Notes: generated from the sequence alone by a model not told the origin. Positions 45,759 through 55,997 are shown, counted from the first letter of the stretch. The stretch is DNA of 64,000 nucleotides from Shewanella hanedai (GCF_007197645.1 NZ_VKGK01000009.1:120910-184909), one strand, 5' to 3'. A program made the numbers and translations.

Positions 45759-46406
45759 ATGAAAACCCGCGATAAAATAATTTACGCCAGTCTTGAGCTT
45801 TTTAATGAAAAAGGTGAACGCAACGTCACCACTAATCATATCGCCGCGCATTTAGGGATCAGCCCTGGCAACCTCTATTATCACTTCCGTAATAAAGAGG
45901 ACATCATTCGTTCTATTTTCAGCTTATATCAAAGCCACCTTGAAACCAGTTTTCAACCCTATGAGGGTGAGCCGGTTAACATAGATCTGCTTATCGGCTA
46001 CTTCGATGCTATGTTTTACGCAATGTGGGAGTTCCGGTTTATGTACGCTAATCTCACGGATATTTTAAATCGTGATGATGAACTTAAATCTCTGTATCTC
46101 ATTACTCAACAACAAGTACTCACTCGATGCAGCCATGTCCTGACTAAGCTCAATCAAGATGGTGTGCTCGCAATTGATAGTGAAGATATTCCTTCCCTTG
46201 CAGAGACGATTCGTATGATTGTCTGTTTCTGGATCGGTTATAAGCAGACGCATTCAAGCAAAATGGAGATCACTAAGTCTTCAATCTACGAGGGGTTACT
46301 TAGAATTCTTATGATTTCAAAAGCCTACTCGACAGCAGACTCTCGCAGTACTTTCATGAGATTAGAACAACATTACCGAGAGCTAGCAGCCGCACCGACG
46401 GAATAG
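45759..46406 (+). CDS. TetR/AcrR-family transcriptional regulator
   Basis: A 215-residue regulator. The N-terminal helix-turn-helix is clear (KIIYASLELFNEKGERNVTTNHIAAHLGISPGNLYYHFRNKEDI, about residues 6-50). The helical C-terminal ligand domain (AMWEFRFMYANLTDILNRDDEL) resembles a family subgroup common in marine gammaproteobacteria. AGGACG precedes the ATG. It is divergent from waaA (293-base gap) and followed by a strong terminator, so it is its own unit. The target and ligand are unknown. Confidence 0.9.
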   Translation: MKTRDKIIYASLELFNEKGERNVTTNHIAAHLGISPGNLYYHFRNKEDIIRSIFSLYQSHLETSFQPYEGEPVNIDLLIGYFDAMFYAMWEFRFMYANLTDILNRDDELKSLYLITQQQVLTRCSHVLTKLNQDGVLAIDSEDIPSLAETIRMIVCFWIGYKQTHSSKMEITKSSIYEGLLRILMISKAYSTADSRSTFMRLEQHYRELAAAPTE

Positions 46407-46413
46407 ATGACAT

Positions 46414-46442
46414 CCACCAACACAAGTTGGTGGTTTTTTTAC
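46414..46442 (+). terminator. Rho-independent terminator of the TetR-family gene
   Basis: CCACCAAC and GTTGGTGG form an 8-bp stem with a 4-base loop followed by at least seven T, starting eight bases past the stop codon. Confidence 0.9.
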
Positions 46443-46669
46443 TCATATCCAGTTAACGTTTTCCTCTATAATCAATCCTTAGTCACCAGATTATCCTCGC
46501 TCAAACCTTATTTGTTATTGATTAGTTTTTTTAATGTGAATCGTCTTGTTACCCTAAACTAAATAATCCTACCTGTTCACAGTAAAAAAAGGCTGTGAGC
46601 GTAAGCAGATTTAAGGTTAAAATGCCGCCACTCCAATAAACAAAATAATGCTAATTAAGGAGAATTCAG

Positions 46670-47863
46670 GTGGCAAAGACCTCATTCTACGATCAAATGA
46701 ACCTACAACTTACCCAAGTAAAAGCCGAAGGCTTGTACAAGAGTGAGCGTATTATCGTCTCTCCTCAGCAAACTGAGATCCAAGTCAATGGCAGCGAAGT
46801 GATGAACTTCTGCGCCAATAACTATCTTGGTCTAGCCAACCATCCAGAGCTCATTGAGGCCGCTAAAGCCGGACTTAACGCTCATGGTTTTGGTATGGCT
46901 TCGGTACGTTTTATCTGTGGTACCCAAAATATTCACAAGCAACTCGAAGCAAGTCTTAGCGAGTTCTTAGGCATGGAAGACACCATTCTTTACTCTTCAT
47001 GCTTCGATGCTAACGCAGGTCTTTTCGAAACTTTGCTAGGCCCTGAAGATGCCATTATTTCTGATGCACTCAACCACGCTTCTATTATTGATGGTGTGCG
47101 TTTGTGTAAAGCTAAGCGTTTCCGCTATGCCAACAACGATATGGCCGAGCTTGAAATTCAACTTAAAGCAGCCAAAGAAGCCGGTGCACGCAACATCATG
47201 ATCGCCACCGATGGCGTATTCTCGATGGACGGTGTCATCGCTAATTTAAATGGTGTTTGCGATCTGGCTGATCAATACGGCGCACTCGTGATGGTCGATG
47301 ATTCTCACGCAGTGGGTTTTGTTGGTCAAAATGGCCGTGGTACTCATGAGCACTGCCAAGTGATGGATCGCGTTGATATCATTACCGGTACATTAGGCAA
47401 AGCCCTTGGTGGAGCATCGGGCGGATTCACATCTGCGAAGAAAGAAGTGGTCGATTGGTTACGTCAACGTTCACGCCCTTATCTGTTTTCAAACTCTTTA
47501 GCGCCATCAATCGTGACGGCATCGATTCACGTACTTGAGATGCTAAAATCAGGTCAAGCACTTCGCGAAGCCGTATGGGAAAACAGTCGTTATTTCCGTG
47601 AGAAAATGACTGAGGCTGGATTTACACTCGGCGGCGCAGATCACGCGATTATTCCAGTGATGATCGGTGATGCTAAGCTCGCTGGCGATTTTGCCAGTCG
47701 ACTGCTTGAAGAGAACATCTATGTAGTTGGTTTCTCATTCCCTGTCGTCCCTAAAGGGCAGGCACGTATCAGAACTCAAATGTCTGCGGCACATACAAAA
47801 GCGCAGATAGATAAGGCAATCGAGGCATTTACTCGTATCGCTAAAGAGATGGGTATCATTTAG
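46670..47863 (+). CDS. kbl: Glycine C-acetyltransferase (2-amino-3-ketobutyrate CoA ligase)
   Basis: Converts 2-amino-3-ketobutyrate and CoA to glycine and acetyl-CoA, the second step of threonine breakdown after Tdh. The 397 residues match Kbl. The PLP lysine lies in [18 protein letters not shown], and [14 protein letters not shown] and [11 protein letters not shown] are alpha-oxoamine synthase hallmarks. It starts with GTG at 46670, supported by AAGGAG nine bases upstream. tdh begins 11 bases after its stop, forming a kbl-tdh operon. Confidence 0.97.
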   Translation: MAKTSFYDQMNLQLTQVKAEGLYKSERIIVSPQQTEIQVNGSEVMNFCANNYLGLANHPELIEAAKAGLNAHGFGMASVRFICGTQNIHKQLEASLSEFLGMEDTILYSSCFDANAGLFETLLGPEDAIISDALNHASIIDGVRLCKAKRFRYANNDMAELEIQLKAAKEAGARNIMIATDGVFSMDGVIANLNGVCDLADQYGALVMVDDSHAVGFVGQNGRGTHEHCQVMDRVDIITGTLGKALGGASGGFTSAKKEVVDWLRQRSRPYLFSNSLAPSIVTASIHVLEMLKSGQALREAVWENSRYFREKMTEAGFTLGGADHAIIPVMIGDAKLAGDFASRLLEENIYVVGFSFPVVPKGQARIRTQMSAAHTKAQIDKAIEAFTRIAKEMGII

Positions 47864-47874
47864 GAATTTATGCG

Positions 47875-48900
47875 ATGAAAGCACTAAGCAAGCTTAAACC
47901 TGAAGAAGGGATCTGGATGGTCGATGCTCCGAAACCGGAGATGGGCCATAACGATCTACTGATTAAAATTCGTAAAACGGCTATTTGTGGTACAGATGTC
48001 CATATCTACAATTGGGACGAGTGGTCACAAAACACCATTCCGGTTCCTATGGTTGTTGGCCACGAATACGTGGGTGAAGTGATCGGTATCGGTCAGGAAG
48101 TACGTGGATTCTCAATCGGCGATCGTGTCTCTGGCGAAGGACATATCACTTGTGGCCATTGCCGTAACTGCCGTGCTGGACGTACTCATCTGTGTCGTAA
48201 TACTTCTGGCGTTGGGGTTAACCGTGACGGTGCTTTTGCCGAATACTTAGTGATCCCAGCATTCAATGCGTTCAAAATCCCAGATGATATCTCTGACGAT
48301 CTTGCTTCAATCTTTGATCCGTTTGGTAACGCGGTACACACTGCGCTCTCTTTTGATCTGGTCGGTGAAGATGTATTGATCACAGGCGCTGGTCCTATTG
48401 GTATTATGGCCGCTGCGGTTTGTCGTCATGTTGGTGCACGCCATGTGGTCATTACTGACGTCAATGAGTATCGTCTCGAACTTGCACGTAAAATGGGGGC
48501 CACACGCGCCGTTAATGTTGCAAAAGAGAATCTCAAAGATGTGATGAGTGAACTTGGTATGACCGAAGGCTTCGACGTCGGTCTTGAGATGTCAGGCGTA
48601 CCTTCTGCATTCCACTCTATGCTAGACACCATGAATCATGGCGGGAAAGTGGCCATGTTAGGTATTCCTGGCGGCGAGATGGCGATTGATTGGAGTAAAG
48701 TGATCTTCAAGGGACTTATCATCAAAGGCATTTACGGTCGCGAGATGTTTGAAACTTGGTACAAGATGGCGAGCCTGATTCAATCTGGACTCGATATCTC
48801 ACCGATTATTACTCATCACTACAATATTGATGATTTCCAGCAAGGCTTTGACGCCATGCGCTCTGGTCAATCAGGTAAAGTTATCCTTAATTGGGATTAA
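47875..48900 (+). CDS. tdh: L-threonine 3-dehydrogenase
   Basis: Oxidises L-threonine to 2-amino-3-ketobutyrate with NAD+. The 341 residues match the zinc-dependent medium-chain family. The catalytic zinc ligands include C38 and H43 ([18 protein letters not shown]) and the GHEYVGEV helix. The structural zinc site is [15 protein letters not shown], and the NAD motif is [14 protein letters not shown]. It lies 11 bases after kbl and ends at a terminator, so kbl-tdh is a two-gene operon. Confidence 0.98.
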   Translation: MKALSKLKPEEGIWMVDAPKPEMGHNDLLIKIRKTAICGTDVHIYNWDEWSQNTIPVPMVVGHEYVGEVIGIGQEVRGFSIGDRVSGEGHITCGHCRNCRAGRTHLCRNTSGVGVNRDGAFAEYLVIPAFNAFKIPDDISDDLASIFDPFGNAVHTALSFDLVGEDVLITGAGPIGIMAAAVCRHVGARHVVITDVNEYRLELARKMGATRAVNVAKENLKDVMSELGMTEGFDVGLEMSGVPSAFHSMLDTMNHGGKVAMLGIPGGEMAIDWSKVIFKGLIIKGIYGREMFETWYKMASLIQSGLDISPIITHHYNIDDFQQGFDAMRSGQSGKVILNWD

Positions 48901-48909
48901 CTTAATCTT

Positions 48910-48937
48910 AAAGGGTTGGCGACGTCAGCCCTTTTTA
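48910..48937 (+). terminator. Rho-independent terminator of kbl-tdh
   Basis: AAAGGGTTGGC pairs with GTCAGCCCTTT through 11 bp including G-U pairs, with a 3-base loop and a T run, ten bases past the tdh stop. Confidence 0.8.
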
Positions 48938-48970
48938 TACATCCACTCAATCATTTAAGTAAATATTACT

Positions 48971-49279
48971 ATGCCTAACTTCCAACACTTTAGCGTTAAC
49001 CAGCTCATTCAATTAGCTGAAACGAACCCCGACATTCAGATTGTTGATATCCGTGATACAGCCAGCTTTGAGTCTGCGAATATCAAAGGATCGGTTAACT
49101 TAACCAATGACAACCTAGCCAACTTTATTGCTGAAGCCGATATGGATCAGCCTCTGATTGTTGTTTGCTATCATGGGATCAGCAGTCAAAATGCTGCAGA
49201 GTACCTCATTGAGCAAGGCTTTGATGATGTATACAGCTTAGATGGCGGCTATCAGGCATGGCGTGAGTCAGAGAGTTAA
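48971..49279 (+). CDS. glpE: Thiosulfate sulfurtransferase (rhodanese)
   Basis: A 102-residue single-domain rhodanese that moves sulphur from thiosulfate to cyanide or thioredoxin. The active-site loop is VVCYHGISSQ with Cys66, close to Cys65 of E. coli GlpE. The start FQHFSVNQLIQL and VDIRDTASFESANIKGSVNL are typical. glpG follows 137 bases downstream, the same pairing as in E. coli. No clear ribosome site precedes ATG 48971. Confidence 0.93.
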   Translation: MPNFQHFSVNQLIQLAETNPDIQIVDIRDTASFESANIKGSVNLTNDNLANFIAEADMDQPLIVVCYHGISSQNAAEYLIEQGFDDVYSLDGGYQAWRESES

Positions 49280-49416
49280 CTTTTTTCATCTCCTCGCCTG
49301 AGAATGTCTATCAAGGTGTGGCCTTAGTCTTTGTATTAGCTGTATATAATTGTTTATTCCGAGCCAAAGAGTGCTATTCTATTTAATGTTACCCTCCCAG
49401 ATATGAGGTTCAGCCT

Positions 49417-50253
49417 ATGATCGAGATTGGCAGGTTACCTAATGAAAGAGCGGCCCAAGCTCTGGTCGATTACCTTAAAGGCGAGAACATTGACTGTAAA
49501 GTCACCCACGTCGAACAAGGAGTCAGTCTGGCCGTAGTGCGAGATCAAGACAGCGTCAAAGCGGCGATGGAATTTCAACGTTTTATCCAGAATCCCCATG
49601 ATGATAAATACCTACAAGCCTCTTGGGATAATGGCGATACACACGTCAAGATGGATTATGGCGCACCTTCTTTGCAGCTACTGACTCAATTTATCTCAGG
49701 CGCAGGCCCGTTAACACTGTCCATATTCTTTATTTGCGTCATCGTTTTCGCAGGTTTTAACTTGGGCTTTGCTAACCCAATTTATGAATATCTCTCTTTT
49801 TTCAATGCCGTACCCGACACTAACTTAAGCCAAGTGTGGCGAATTTTCACGCCAACACTCCTTCACTTCTCAGCACTGCATATCATCTTTAACTTACTCT
49901 GGTGGTGGTATTTGGGTGGTAAAATTGAAAACAAGTTAGGCGCAGCGCCATTGTTCATCTTACTCATTGTCGCTGGCACCTTACCCAACGTATTACAGTA
50001 TTACATTGGTGGGCCTAACTTCGGCGGCCTGTCTGGTGTCGTATACGCTGTGGTCGGATACACTTGGATTATGGGGGTTAAACGCCCCGAATTAGGTATA
50101 GGGCTTCCACCGGCATACATGGGCTTTATGCTGTTATGGCTAGTATTTGGTTTTACCGATCTATTCGGACTCTCCATTGCTAACGGCGCTCATATCGGCG
50201 GATTAATGGTAGGACTTGCTCAGGGATTCATAGACAGTAAACGCAGACTTTAA
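49417..50253 (+). CDS. glpG: Rhomboid intramembrane serine protease
   Basis: A 278-residue inner-membrane protease that cuts transmembrane substrates. A cytoplasmic N-terminal domain (residues 1-80) precedes six helices. The catalytic serine is S206 in GGLSGVVYAV and the histidine is H259 in ANGAHIGGLMVG. H155 and N159 (HFSALHIIFN) form the oxyanion region, aligned with H150/N154/S201/H254 of E. coli GlpG. GAGG precedes the ATG. It follows glpE; a perfect inverted repeat lies 45 bases after the stop. Confidence 0.96.
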   Translation: MIEIGRLPNERAAQALVDYLKGENIDCKVTHVEQGVSLAVVRDQDSVKAAMEFQRFIQNPHDDKYLQASWDNGDTHVKMDYGAPSLQLLTQFISGAGPLTLSIFFICVIVFAGFNLGFANPIYEYLSFFNAVPDTNLSQVWRIFTPTLLHFSALHIIFNLLWWWYLGGKIENKLGAAPLFILLIVAGTLPNVLQYYIGGPNFGGLSGVVYAVVGYTWIMGVKRPELGIGLPPAYMGFMLLWLVFGFTDLFGLSIANGAHIGGLMVGLAQGFIDSKRRL

Positions 50254-50297
50254 GCACTCGCTATATCCACTTCAACAGTACAAACTTTAGCTCTGTC

Positions 50298-50329
50298 ACG
50301 ACAAGATGTTAAATCCAGCATCTTGTCGT
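50298..50329. repeat. Perfect 11-bp inverted repeat after glpG
   Basis: ACGACAAGATG (50298-50308) is exactly complementary to CATCTTGTCGT (50319-50329) with a 10-base spacer. There is no T-tract, so it may be a 3' RNA hairpin or protein site rather than a standard terminator. Confidence 0.6.
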
Positions 50330-50489
50330 AATTTGAGCACTGGACACTCAAGACTTTCCCCTTCATCACACAGGTAGTCATCTACCTACTTCTCCTAATA
50401 CGCCTTCATAAAATCGATATCTGCGAGACCTTAAGATCAATCAGATCGGCTTGAATTAGTTTGCCCAAAAACACTCTAAGTAGATCAAC

Positions 50490-50510
50490 TTCTTATACTG
50501 ATTGGTATTA
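50490..50510 (-). repeat. Dispersed 21-bp repeat, copy 2
   Basis: Read on the minus strand, this sequence is identical over 21 bases to 34229-34249. Both copies sit between genes. Confidence 0.7.
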
Positions 50511-50919
50511 AGCACAGATATCAAACGCCTGATTTCAAGAGGGTAAACATAGCGAATAAAGAGTCATGTGCCCCTCAACCATTGAAAACTTTAGAATGAC
50601 TCACTAACCCTAAAATTTTTTTTCATTAAAACCCTCCTGTATATATCTTTTTATTTTAACAAGAGCATAACAAATAGCTTGATCTGTTTATTTTTCATGC
50701 TAAGTTAGTGCATCAACTATATTAAGCGCTGTTTATTTAGCCAAATCAAGAGTGTTATAAGTAGTTAAATAAAAAAGTCCACAAAATAAAACCAAAATAA
50801 GAAAACTACAACACAGTTCACACTTTTTTTCCTTTCACTTTACTTTCAACACCTTACAATCAAGCCTTTTCTATGAATGGTTGAACAATTTCAGTTAATA
50901 TTTTTTTTAGTGCACAGAC

Positions 50920-50928
50920 TTATCCACA
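50920..50928 (+). promoter_or_regulatory. Perfect DnaA box (TTATCCACA) upstream of polA
   Basis: TTATCCACA is the consensus high-affinity DnaA box, about 100 bases before the polA start. I found no second perfect box in the surrounding intergenic DNA. Regulation of polA by DnaA is inference. Confidence 0.55.
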
Positions 50929-51025
50929 AGCAGTGGAATAAATTCCCGTGGCTGTAAACTCCCTTCTGTGGCATGCTAGCGCCACTATCGAAAACATCAC
51001 TCGAAACCAAAGTCGAATACTCATT

Positions 51026-53785
51026 ATGCCGAAAATTGCCGAAAATCCCTTAGTTCTTGTGGATGGTTCTTCATACCTCTATCGAGCTTATTACTCACCA
51101 CCACATTTGACAAACTCGAAAGGGGAAGCTACGGGGGCAGTGTATGGCGTGATCAACATGCTCCGCAGTTTGCTGAATCAATATAAGCCAGATCAGATGG
51201 CTGTCGTTTTCGATGCAAAAGGAAAAACCTTTCGTAATGATATGTACGAAGACTATAAAGCACAGCGCCCACCCATGCCGGACGACCTTCGGACGCAAAT
51301 TGAGCCTCTACACAATATTATTCGTGCGTTAGGCCTACCTCTTGTGTGTATCTCAGGCGTCGAAGCCGATGATGTGATAGGAACGATTGCGACACAAGCA
51401 AGTAAAGAGGGGCGCGCCGTACTGATCAGTACTGGCGATAAAGATATGGCTCAGCTTGTCGATGACAATGTCACCTTAATTAATACCATGACCAATACCG
51501 TTATGGGACCAGCAGAGGTGAAAGAGAAGTTTGGCGTAGGACCTGAGTTAATCATTGATCTGCTAGCGCTTCAGGGTGATAAAGCCGATAACATTCCTGG
51601 TTTGCCAGGTGTGGGTGAGAAGACAGCCGTTGCAATGTTAATTGGCGCTGGTAGCGTCGAACAGATCTTGGCAGCACCTGAGAAGATTCCAGCACTAGGC
51701 TTCAGAGGTTCTAAAACCATGCCGGCCAAACTGGCTGAACATGGCGATATGCTCAAACTATCTTATGAGCTGGCCACTATTAAACTTGATGTTGAAATGG
51801 AGCAAAATTGGAAAGAGTTAACTATTACTCCAGCCAATAAAGATGACCTCATTAAATATTATGGTGAAATGGAGTTTAAGCGTTGGTTAGCTGAGGTATT
51901 AGACAATAAAACGGGTACCGCTAAAGACTCTGACGACAGTTCGAATGAAGAAGAGGTAACGCCTCAAGAGATCGCAACAGAGTATGAAACCATTCTAACT
52001 CATGAAGCGTTAGATCGATGGATTGAGCAACTCTCCAAAGCAGAACTGATCTCCATAGATACAGAGACCACAAGCATCGATTATATGGTCGCTAAATTGG
52101 TCGGTATCTCATTTGCAGTTGAAGCAGGTAAAGCGGCTTATTTACCATTAGCCCATGATTATCTCGACGCACCTGAGCAACTAGATCTAGAAGAGGCTCT
52201 TGCTAAACTTAAACCTCTACTTGAAAATCCTGAACTTAAAAAAGTCGGTCAAAATCTTAAGTATGACATCAGCATTTTTGCCAACATAGGCATCAAGTTA
52301 CAAGGTGTTGCTTTTGACACTATGCTCGAATCTTATGTGTTTAACTCAGTTGCCTCCAAACACAACATGGATGATTTGGCACTGAAGTATTTAGGGCACA
52401 AGACCATCAGCTTTGAAGAGATCGCAGGTAAAGGGGTTAAGCAGATCACCTTCAACCAGATCCCGCTCGAAACAGCCGCACCTTACGCTGCAGAAGATGC
52501 AGATATCACTTTGCGACTGCATCAACACCTTTGGCCTCGTTTACAAAAAGATCCAAAACTCGCCTCGGTCTTTACCGACATTGAGCTGCCTTTGATCCAC
52601 GTTTTATCTGATATTGAACGCGAAGGTGTATTGATCGATAGCATGATGCTAGGTCAGCAGAGTGAAGAGATAGCGATCAAGATAGATAAACTCGAACAAG
52701 ACGCTTTTGAGATAGCAGGTGAAGTCTTTAACTTAAGCTCACCAAAACAGCTTCAAGTCCTGTTTTTTGAAAAGCTCGGTTACCCAGTCATTAAAAAGAC
52801 GCCTAAAGGAGCTCCTTCAACAGCCGAAGAGGTATTAATTGAACTTGCTCTGGACTATCCGTTACCTAAGATAATATTACAACACAGAAGCTTAGCTAAG
52901 CTTAAGAGCACATATACTGACAAGCTGCCATTGATGGTAAATGCCAGAACGGGTCGAGTACACACCAGTTATCACCAAGCTAATGCCGCAACGGGTCGCT
53001 TATCCTCTAGTGAGCCTAACCTGCAAAACATTCCAATTCGTACGGAGGAAGGAAGACGTATTCGTCACGCCTTTATCGCTCAAGAGGGTAAAAAAGTACT
53101 TGCGGCCGATTACTCTCAAATCGAGTTGAGGATCATGGCGCACCTATCCCAAGATAAAGGCCTATTAAAGGCTTTTGCTGAAGGAAAAGACATTCATAAG
53201 GCAACCGCAGCAGAAGTATTTGGTGTCAACTTTAGTGAAGTCACCACAGAGCAGCGCCGCCGTGCTAAAGCCGTCAACTTTGGTTTAATCTACGGAATGT
53301 CAGCCTTTGGACTAGCACGCCAACTTGATATTCCACGCGCAGAAGCACAAAAGTATATTGATACCTACTTTAAACGTTATCCTGGCGTACTTAAATATAT
53401 GGAGGATACGCGAGCAGAAGCCGCTGATCTTGGCTATGTCTCTACTCTCTATGGACGCAGACTCTATCTTCCAGCTATCAAAGATAGAAACGCCATGCGC
53501 CGTCAAGGAGCTGAGCGTGCAGCGATTAACGCACCAATGCAGGGAACTGCAGCTGACATAATCAAGAAGGCAATGATTAACATCTCCCAGTGGATTGAAT
53601 CGGATACCCAAGGTGAGATCACCATGATCATGCAAGTACACGATGAATTGGTATTTGAGGTCGACAGTGATAAAGCAGAAGCATTACAAGCTAAGATATG
53701 CAAAATGATGGCAGATGCCGTCAGCTTAGATGTCGAACTCTTAGCTGAAGGCGGGATCGGTGACAACTGGGAACAAGCCCACTAG
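51026..53785 (+). CDS. polA: DNA polymerase I
   Basis: A 919-residue enzyme for Okazaki-fragment processing and gap repair. The N-terminal 5' nuclease (about 1-300) has [13 protein letters not shown] and [14 protein letters not shown]. The 3'-5' exonuclease (about 330-520) has the acidic ISIDTETTS, and the polymerase (about 520-919) has motifs A ([15 protein letters not shown]), B ([14 protein letters not shown]) and C ([10 protein letters not shown]). ATG 51026 gives the family start [16 protein letters not shown]; the frame extends upstream to 50948 without conservation. Spot 42 RNA follows, the usual order in gammaproteobacteria. Confidence 0.97.
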   Translation: MPKIAENPLVLVDGSSYLYRAYYSPPHLTNSKGEATGAVYGVINMLRSLLNQYKPDQMAVVFDAKGKTFRNDMYEDYKAQRPPMPDDLRTQIEPLHNIIRALGLPLVCISGVEADDVIGTIATQASKEGRAVLISTGDKDMAQLVDDNVTLINTMTNTVMGPAEVKEKFGVGPELIIDLLALQGDKADNIPGLPGVGEKTAVAMLIGAGSVEQILAAPEKIPALGFRGSKTMPAKLAEHGDMLKLSYELATIKLDVEMEQNWKELTITPANKDDLIKYYGEMEFKRWLAEVLDNKTGTAKDSDDSSNEEEVTPQEIATEYETILTHEALDRWIEQLSKAELISIDTETTSIDYMVAKLVGISFAVEAGKAAYLPLAHDYLDAPEQLDLEEALAKLKPLLENPELKKVGQNLKYDISIFANIGIKLQGVAFDTMLESYVFNSVASKHNMDDLALKYLGHKTISFEEIAGKGVKQITFNQIPLETAAPYAAEDADITLRLHQHLWPRLQKDPKLASVFTDIELPLIHVLSDIEREGVLIDSMMLGQQSEEIAIKIDKLEQDAFEIAGEVFNLSSPKQLQVLFFEKLGYPVIKKTPKGAPSTAEEVLIELALDYPLPKIILQHRSLAKLKSTYTDKLPLMVNARTGRVHTSYHQANAATGRLSSSEPNLQNIPIRTEEGRRIRHAFIAQEGKKVLAADYSQIELRIMAHLSQDKGLLKAFAEGKDIHKATAAEVFGVNFSEVTTEQRRRAKAVNFGLIYGMSAFGLARQLDIPRAEAQKYIDTYFKRYPGVLKYMEDTRAEAADLGYVSTLYGRRLYLPAIKDRNAMRRQGAERAAINAPMQGTAADIIKKAMINISQWIESDTQGEITMIMQVHDELVFEVDSDKAEALQAKICKMMADAVSLDVELLAEGGIGDNWEQAH

Positions 53786-53804
53786 TCCCTTTCATCCTTT
53801 ACTG

Positions 53805-53835
53805 AAAAGGCTCCAGCTTGCTGGAGCCTTTTTGT
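53805..53835 (+). terminator. Rho-independent terminator of polA
   Basis: A perfect 12-bp stem (AAAAGGCTCCAG with CTGGAGCCTTTT) with a 4-base loop and a T run, 20 bases past the polA stop. Confidence 0.92.
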
Positions 53836-54067
53836 TTTCTAAGCTTAAAATAGATGACTTCTTATATGCCGTTCTTACAAAAACACTGTCATTTATACAT
53901 CATCAGTATGAAAAATCCTTAAACGTGTTAAAAAGATCAAAAAAAGTATTTTTATTAGCCAATGGACATTAACAGATTCATATATAAGCAGATAAATAAA
54001 AATTACCGATCATATTCTGTGTAAAAAAGCCTCTCAAGCTTGGATCCTTGTCACATTATTACGTTTT

Positions 54068-54090
54068 ATATGAAAAACAGTTTTTCATAT
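54068..54090. promoter_or_regulatory. Perfect palindrome overlapping the spf -35 region
   Basis: ATATGAAAAAC and GTTTTTCATAT are exact inverse complements with one base between them. With TATTAT (54105-54110) as the -10 and transcription starting near 54118, the palindrome covers the -35 position. It is a candidate operator or a substitute for a standard CRP site. Confidence 0.5.
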
Positions 54091-54117
54091 AACGGTCAAT
54101 GATGTATTATTCTCTGC

Positions 54118-54229
54118 GTAGGGTACAGAGGTTAAGATGTTCTATCTTTCAGACCTTTTTAATTCGCTAATTATAGTGAATAGCCAAATTATGGCGCCTC
54201 AGCAACTTAGTTTGCTGGGGCTTTTTTTC
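54118..54229 (+). ncRNA. spf: Spot 42 small regulatory RNA
   Basis: The 5' part GTAGGGTACAGAGGTTAAGA, followed by TGTTCTATCTTTCAGACC, is nearly identical to E. coli Spot 42, a Hfq-dependent sRNA that base-pairs with mRNAs for secondary carbon use and redox functions. The 3' end is a terminator hairpin (CCTCAGCAA..TTGCTGGGG) with seven T. The position between polA and engB is the conserved one. TATTAT lies seven bases before the predicted start. In E. coli, CRP-cAMP represses it; no clear CRP site is seen here, but a perfect palindrome covers the -35 region. Confidence 0.95.
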
Positions 54230-54289
54230 GCCTAAAATTTATTTTAGAGCATTTACTTTAAACTTAATCCTATTCCATGTATGCTATCG

Positions 54290-54398
54290 ATATTGAGTGT
54301 CAAAAAGCCTAGCTTGATGGTACTTGAGTCTTGTTGAATTTAGCTTCTCCCCAAAAGAGCTAATTGGGCCGATGGTTTTTCCGTCGGCTATTTTTTTA
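54290..54398 (+). ncRNA. Candidate second small RNA downstream of Spot 42
   Basis: Between Spot 42 and the engB terminator a plus-strand terminator (GCCGATGG / CCGTCGGC, 54368-54388, then seven T) has no gene to serve. TTAGCT/AGCTAA forms a small stem just before it. A possible -10 (TATGCT, 54280-54285) would start an RNA of about 110 bases. It could also be read-through from spf. Prediction only. Confidence 0.4.
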
Positions 54399-54463
54399 TC
54401 TAAAATTCCATTCAGCTCATATATATAAATCATAAATACAACACGCTGGTTTTTTTTGACTAT

Positions 54464-54496
54464 AAAAAAGCCCCAGCTTCAAAATGAAACTAGGGC
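54464..54496 (-). terminator. Rho-independent terminator of engB
   Basis: Read on the minus strand, GCCCTAGTTT pairs with AAGCTGGGGC (10 bp with G-U pairs) and is followed by six T, 34 bases past the engB stop. Confidence 0.85.
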
Positions 54497-54529
54497 GTTA
54501 CTCTTATAAGATTAGTGCATCAATAAAGC

Positions 54530-55192
54530 TTAAGCTTCGTCTTCACTCTCATCTGCATTTTCGGCCTCTGCAATTGCATCCATTAGCCATTGCGGTTGAC
54601 ACCATTCGTTCAAAATACTCAGCACTTTTGGCTTTCCTAGCCCTTTTAACGATGAAAATGGCTCGACCTTAACTCGGTCATCATAATCACCAAGGTGTTT
54701 TCTCACCTCGTTAATCATCTTCATTCTCTCGCTTTGCTTCATTTTGTCCGCTTTAGTGAGCAGAGCCAATACCGGAATCTCGCTCTCAACTGCCCACGAA
54801 ATCATCTGCATATCGAGATCTTTCAGCGGGTGTCGGATATCCATTAACACAACAACGCCAGCCAAACATTGACGTTCCTGTAGGTATTCACCTAGCGCAT
54901 GCTGCCATTTTTTCTTTAATGCCAGCGGAACCTGAGCAAAACCATAACCGGGAAGATCCACTAAACGACGGTGTTCATCTAGCTCGAACACGTTAATTAA
55001 CTGTGTTCTTCCGGGGGTTTTACTGGTTCTAGCTAACCCTTTTTGATCGGTTAGCATGTTCAATGCGCTAGACTTACCCGCGTTTGAGCGACCAGCGAAC
55101 GCGATTTCTACCCCTGCATCTCCTGGTAAATATTGGTTAAGATGCGCAATATCAGGAGCACTGATTAAAAACTTTGCTTTACGAAAATCCAT
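54530..55192 (-). CDS. engB: Ribosome biogenesis GTPase (YihA/YsxC)
   Basis: A 220-residue essential GTPase for late assembly of the 50S subunit. The G motifs are GRSNAGKSS (G1), [11 protein letters not shown] (G3) and LLTKADK (G4), with the family segment [21 protein letters not shown] 55192 gives the usual short lead ([18 protein letters not shown]); an in-frame TTG at 55219 is an alternative. The acidic tail (EDEA) is common. It is convergent with Spot 42 and divergent from cytochrome c4. Confidence 0.95.
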   Translation of the reverse strand: MDFRKAKFLISAPDIAHLNQYLPGDAGVEIAFAGRSNAGKSSALNMLTDQKGLARTSKTPGRTQLINVFELDEHRRLVDLPGYGFAQVPLALKKKWQHALGEYLQERQCLAGVVVLMDIRHPLKDLDMQMISWAVESEIPVLALLTKADKMKQSERMKMINEVRKHLGDYDDRVKVEPFSSLKGLGKPKVLSILNEWCQPQWLMDAIAEAENADESEDEA

Positions 55193-55376
55193 ACGAGATT
55201 CAGTCACTACCGACTCCAAAAATATAACGTTTTGTACTTTAAATATCGAAGAGTTGCTTACATTTTCACAATTTCGTGTAAAATATTACCTCGATCACAT
55301 TTAGTACATTTTATCACGCTTGCGAGCTATGCTAGTAAGTTCAGGACAAAAAAATTTAACCATAAGTTGGAACGCC

Positions 55377-55997
55377 ATGAAAAAGTTTGCTCTTGCGCTA
55401 TCTGTTTTAGCCTCAATCTCTTCACCAGCGATGGCAGAAGGTAATGCTGAAGCGGGAAAAACTAAAGCCATCGTTTGCTCAGCCTGCCACGGTGTGGACG
55501 GTAACAGCATGATAGACATGTACCCAAAACTTGCTGGACAACAAGCCACTTACCTCGAAAAGCAGCTACATGATTTCCGTAGTGCTGCTCAAACAGGTGG
55601 TAAAGAGGGTCGTAATGATCCAATCATGGGCGGAATGGCCATGATGCTTGATGACCAAGGTATTAAAGATGTTGCCGCATTTTACGCCTCACAGACACAA
55701 ACTCAAGTCGAAGTAACAGATATTCCTGAGTTAGGTGAGCAGTTGTACATGAGCGGTGATGTCGCTCGCGGTATCACTGCTTGTATTGCATGTCATGGAC
55801 CGCAAGGTGCAGGTTCTGAATTGGCAGGTTTCCCCGCTATCGGTGGACAACATGCAAATTATCTCACAATTCAGCTAAATAAGTTCCGCGATACAAGTCG
55901 TAACAATGATTTAAATGGCATGATGCAAGATATCGCTGGCAAGCTAACAACTGAAGACACAGCAGCATTATCTAAATATATATCAAGCCTTAAGTAA
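55377..55997 (+). CDS. Cytochrome c4 (dihaem, periplasmic)
   Basis: A 206-residue periplasmic electron carrier that passes electrons to terminal oxidases. The signal peptide (residues 1-20, ending AMA) precedes two tandem cytochrome c domains with haem sites CSACH and CIACH, each in the c4-type context CxxCHGxxG...YPKLAGQ / FPAIGGQ. Methionine ligands (PIMGGMAMML; LNGMMQDIAGKL) follow each. TTGGAA lies upstream of ATG 55377. A strong terminator follows. It is divergent from engB, an arrangement seen in related genera. Confidence 0.95.
   Translation: MKKFALALSVLASISSPAMAEGNAEAGKTKAIVCSACHGVDGNSMIDMYPKLAGQQATYLEKQLHDFRSAAQTGGKEGRNDPIMGGMAMMLDDQGIKDVAAFYASQTQTQVEVTDIPELGEQLYMSGDVARGITACIACHGPQGAGSELAGFPAIGGQHANYLTIQLNKFRDTSRNNDLNGMMQDIAGKLTTEDTAALSKYISSLK

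Larger units (their letters stand above)
50254..51025. other. Long AT-rich region upstream of polA
   Basis: About 770 bases between glpG and polA. It contains an 11-bp inverted repeat (50298-50329), a dispersed 21-bp repeat copy (50490-50510) and a perfect DnaA box (50920-50928). The part from about 50600 to 50910 is very AT-rich with A and T tracts. No supported gene or RNA was found in the rest. Confidence 0.55.

Noticed and set aside
53760..53972. Plus-strand open frame of 70 codons after polA
   Set aside because: It begins inside polA in another frame and reads through the polA terminator, so it is not a gene.
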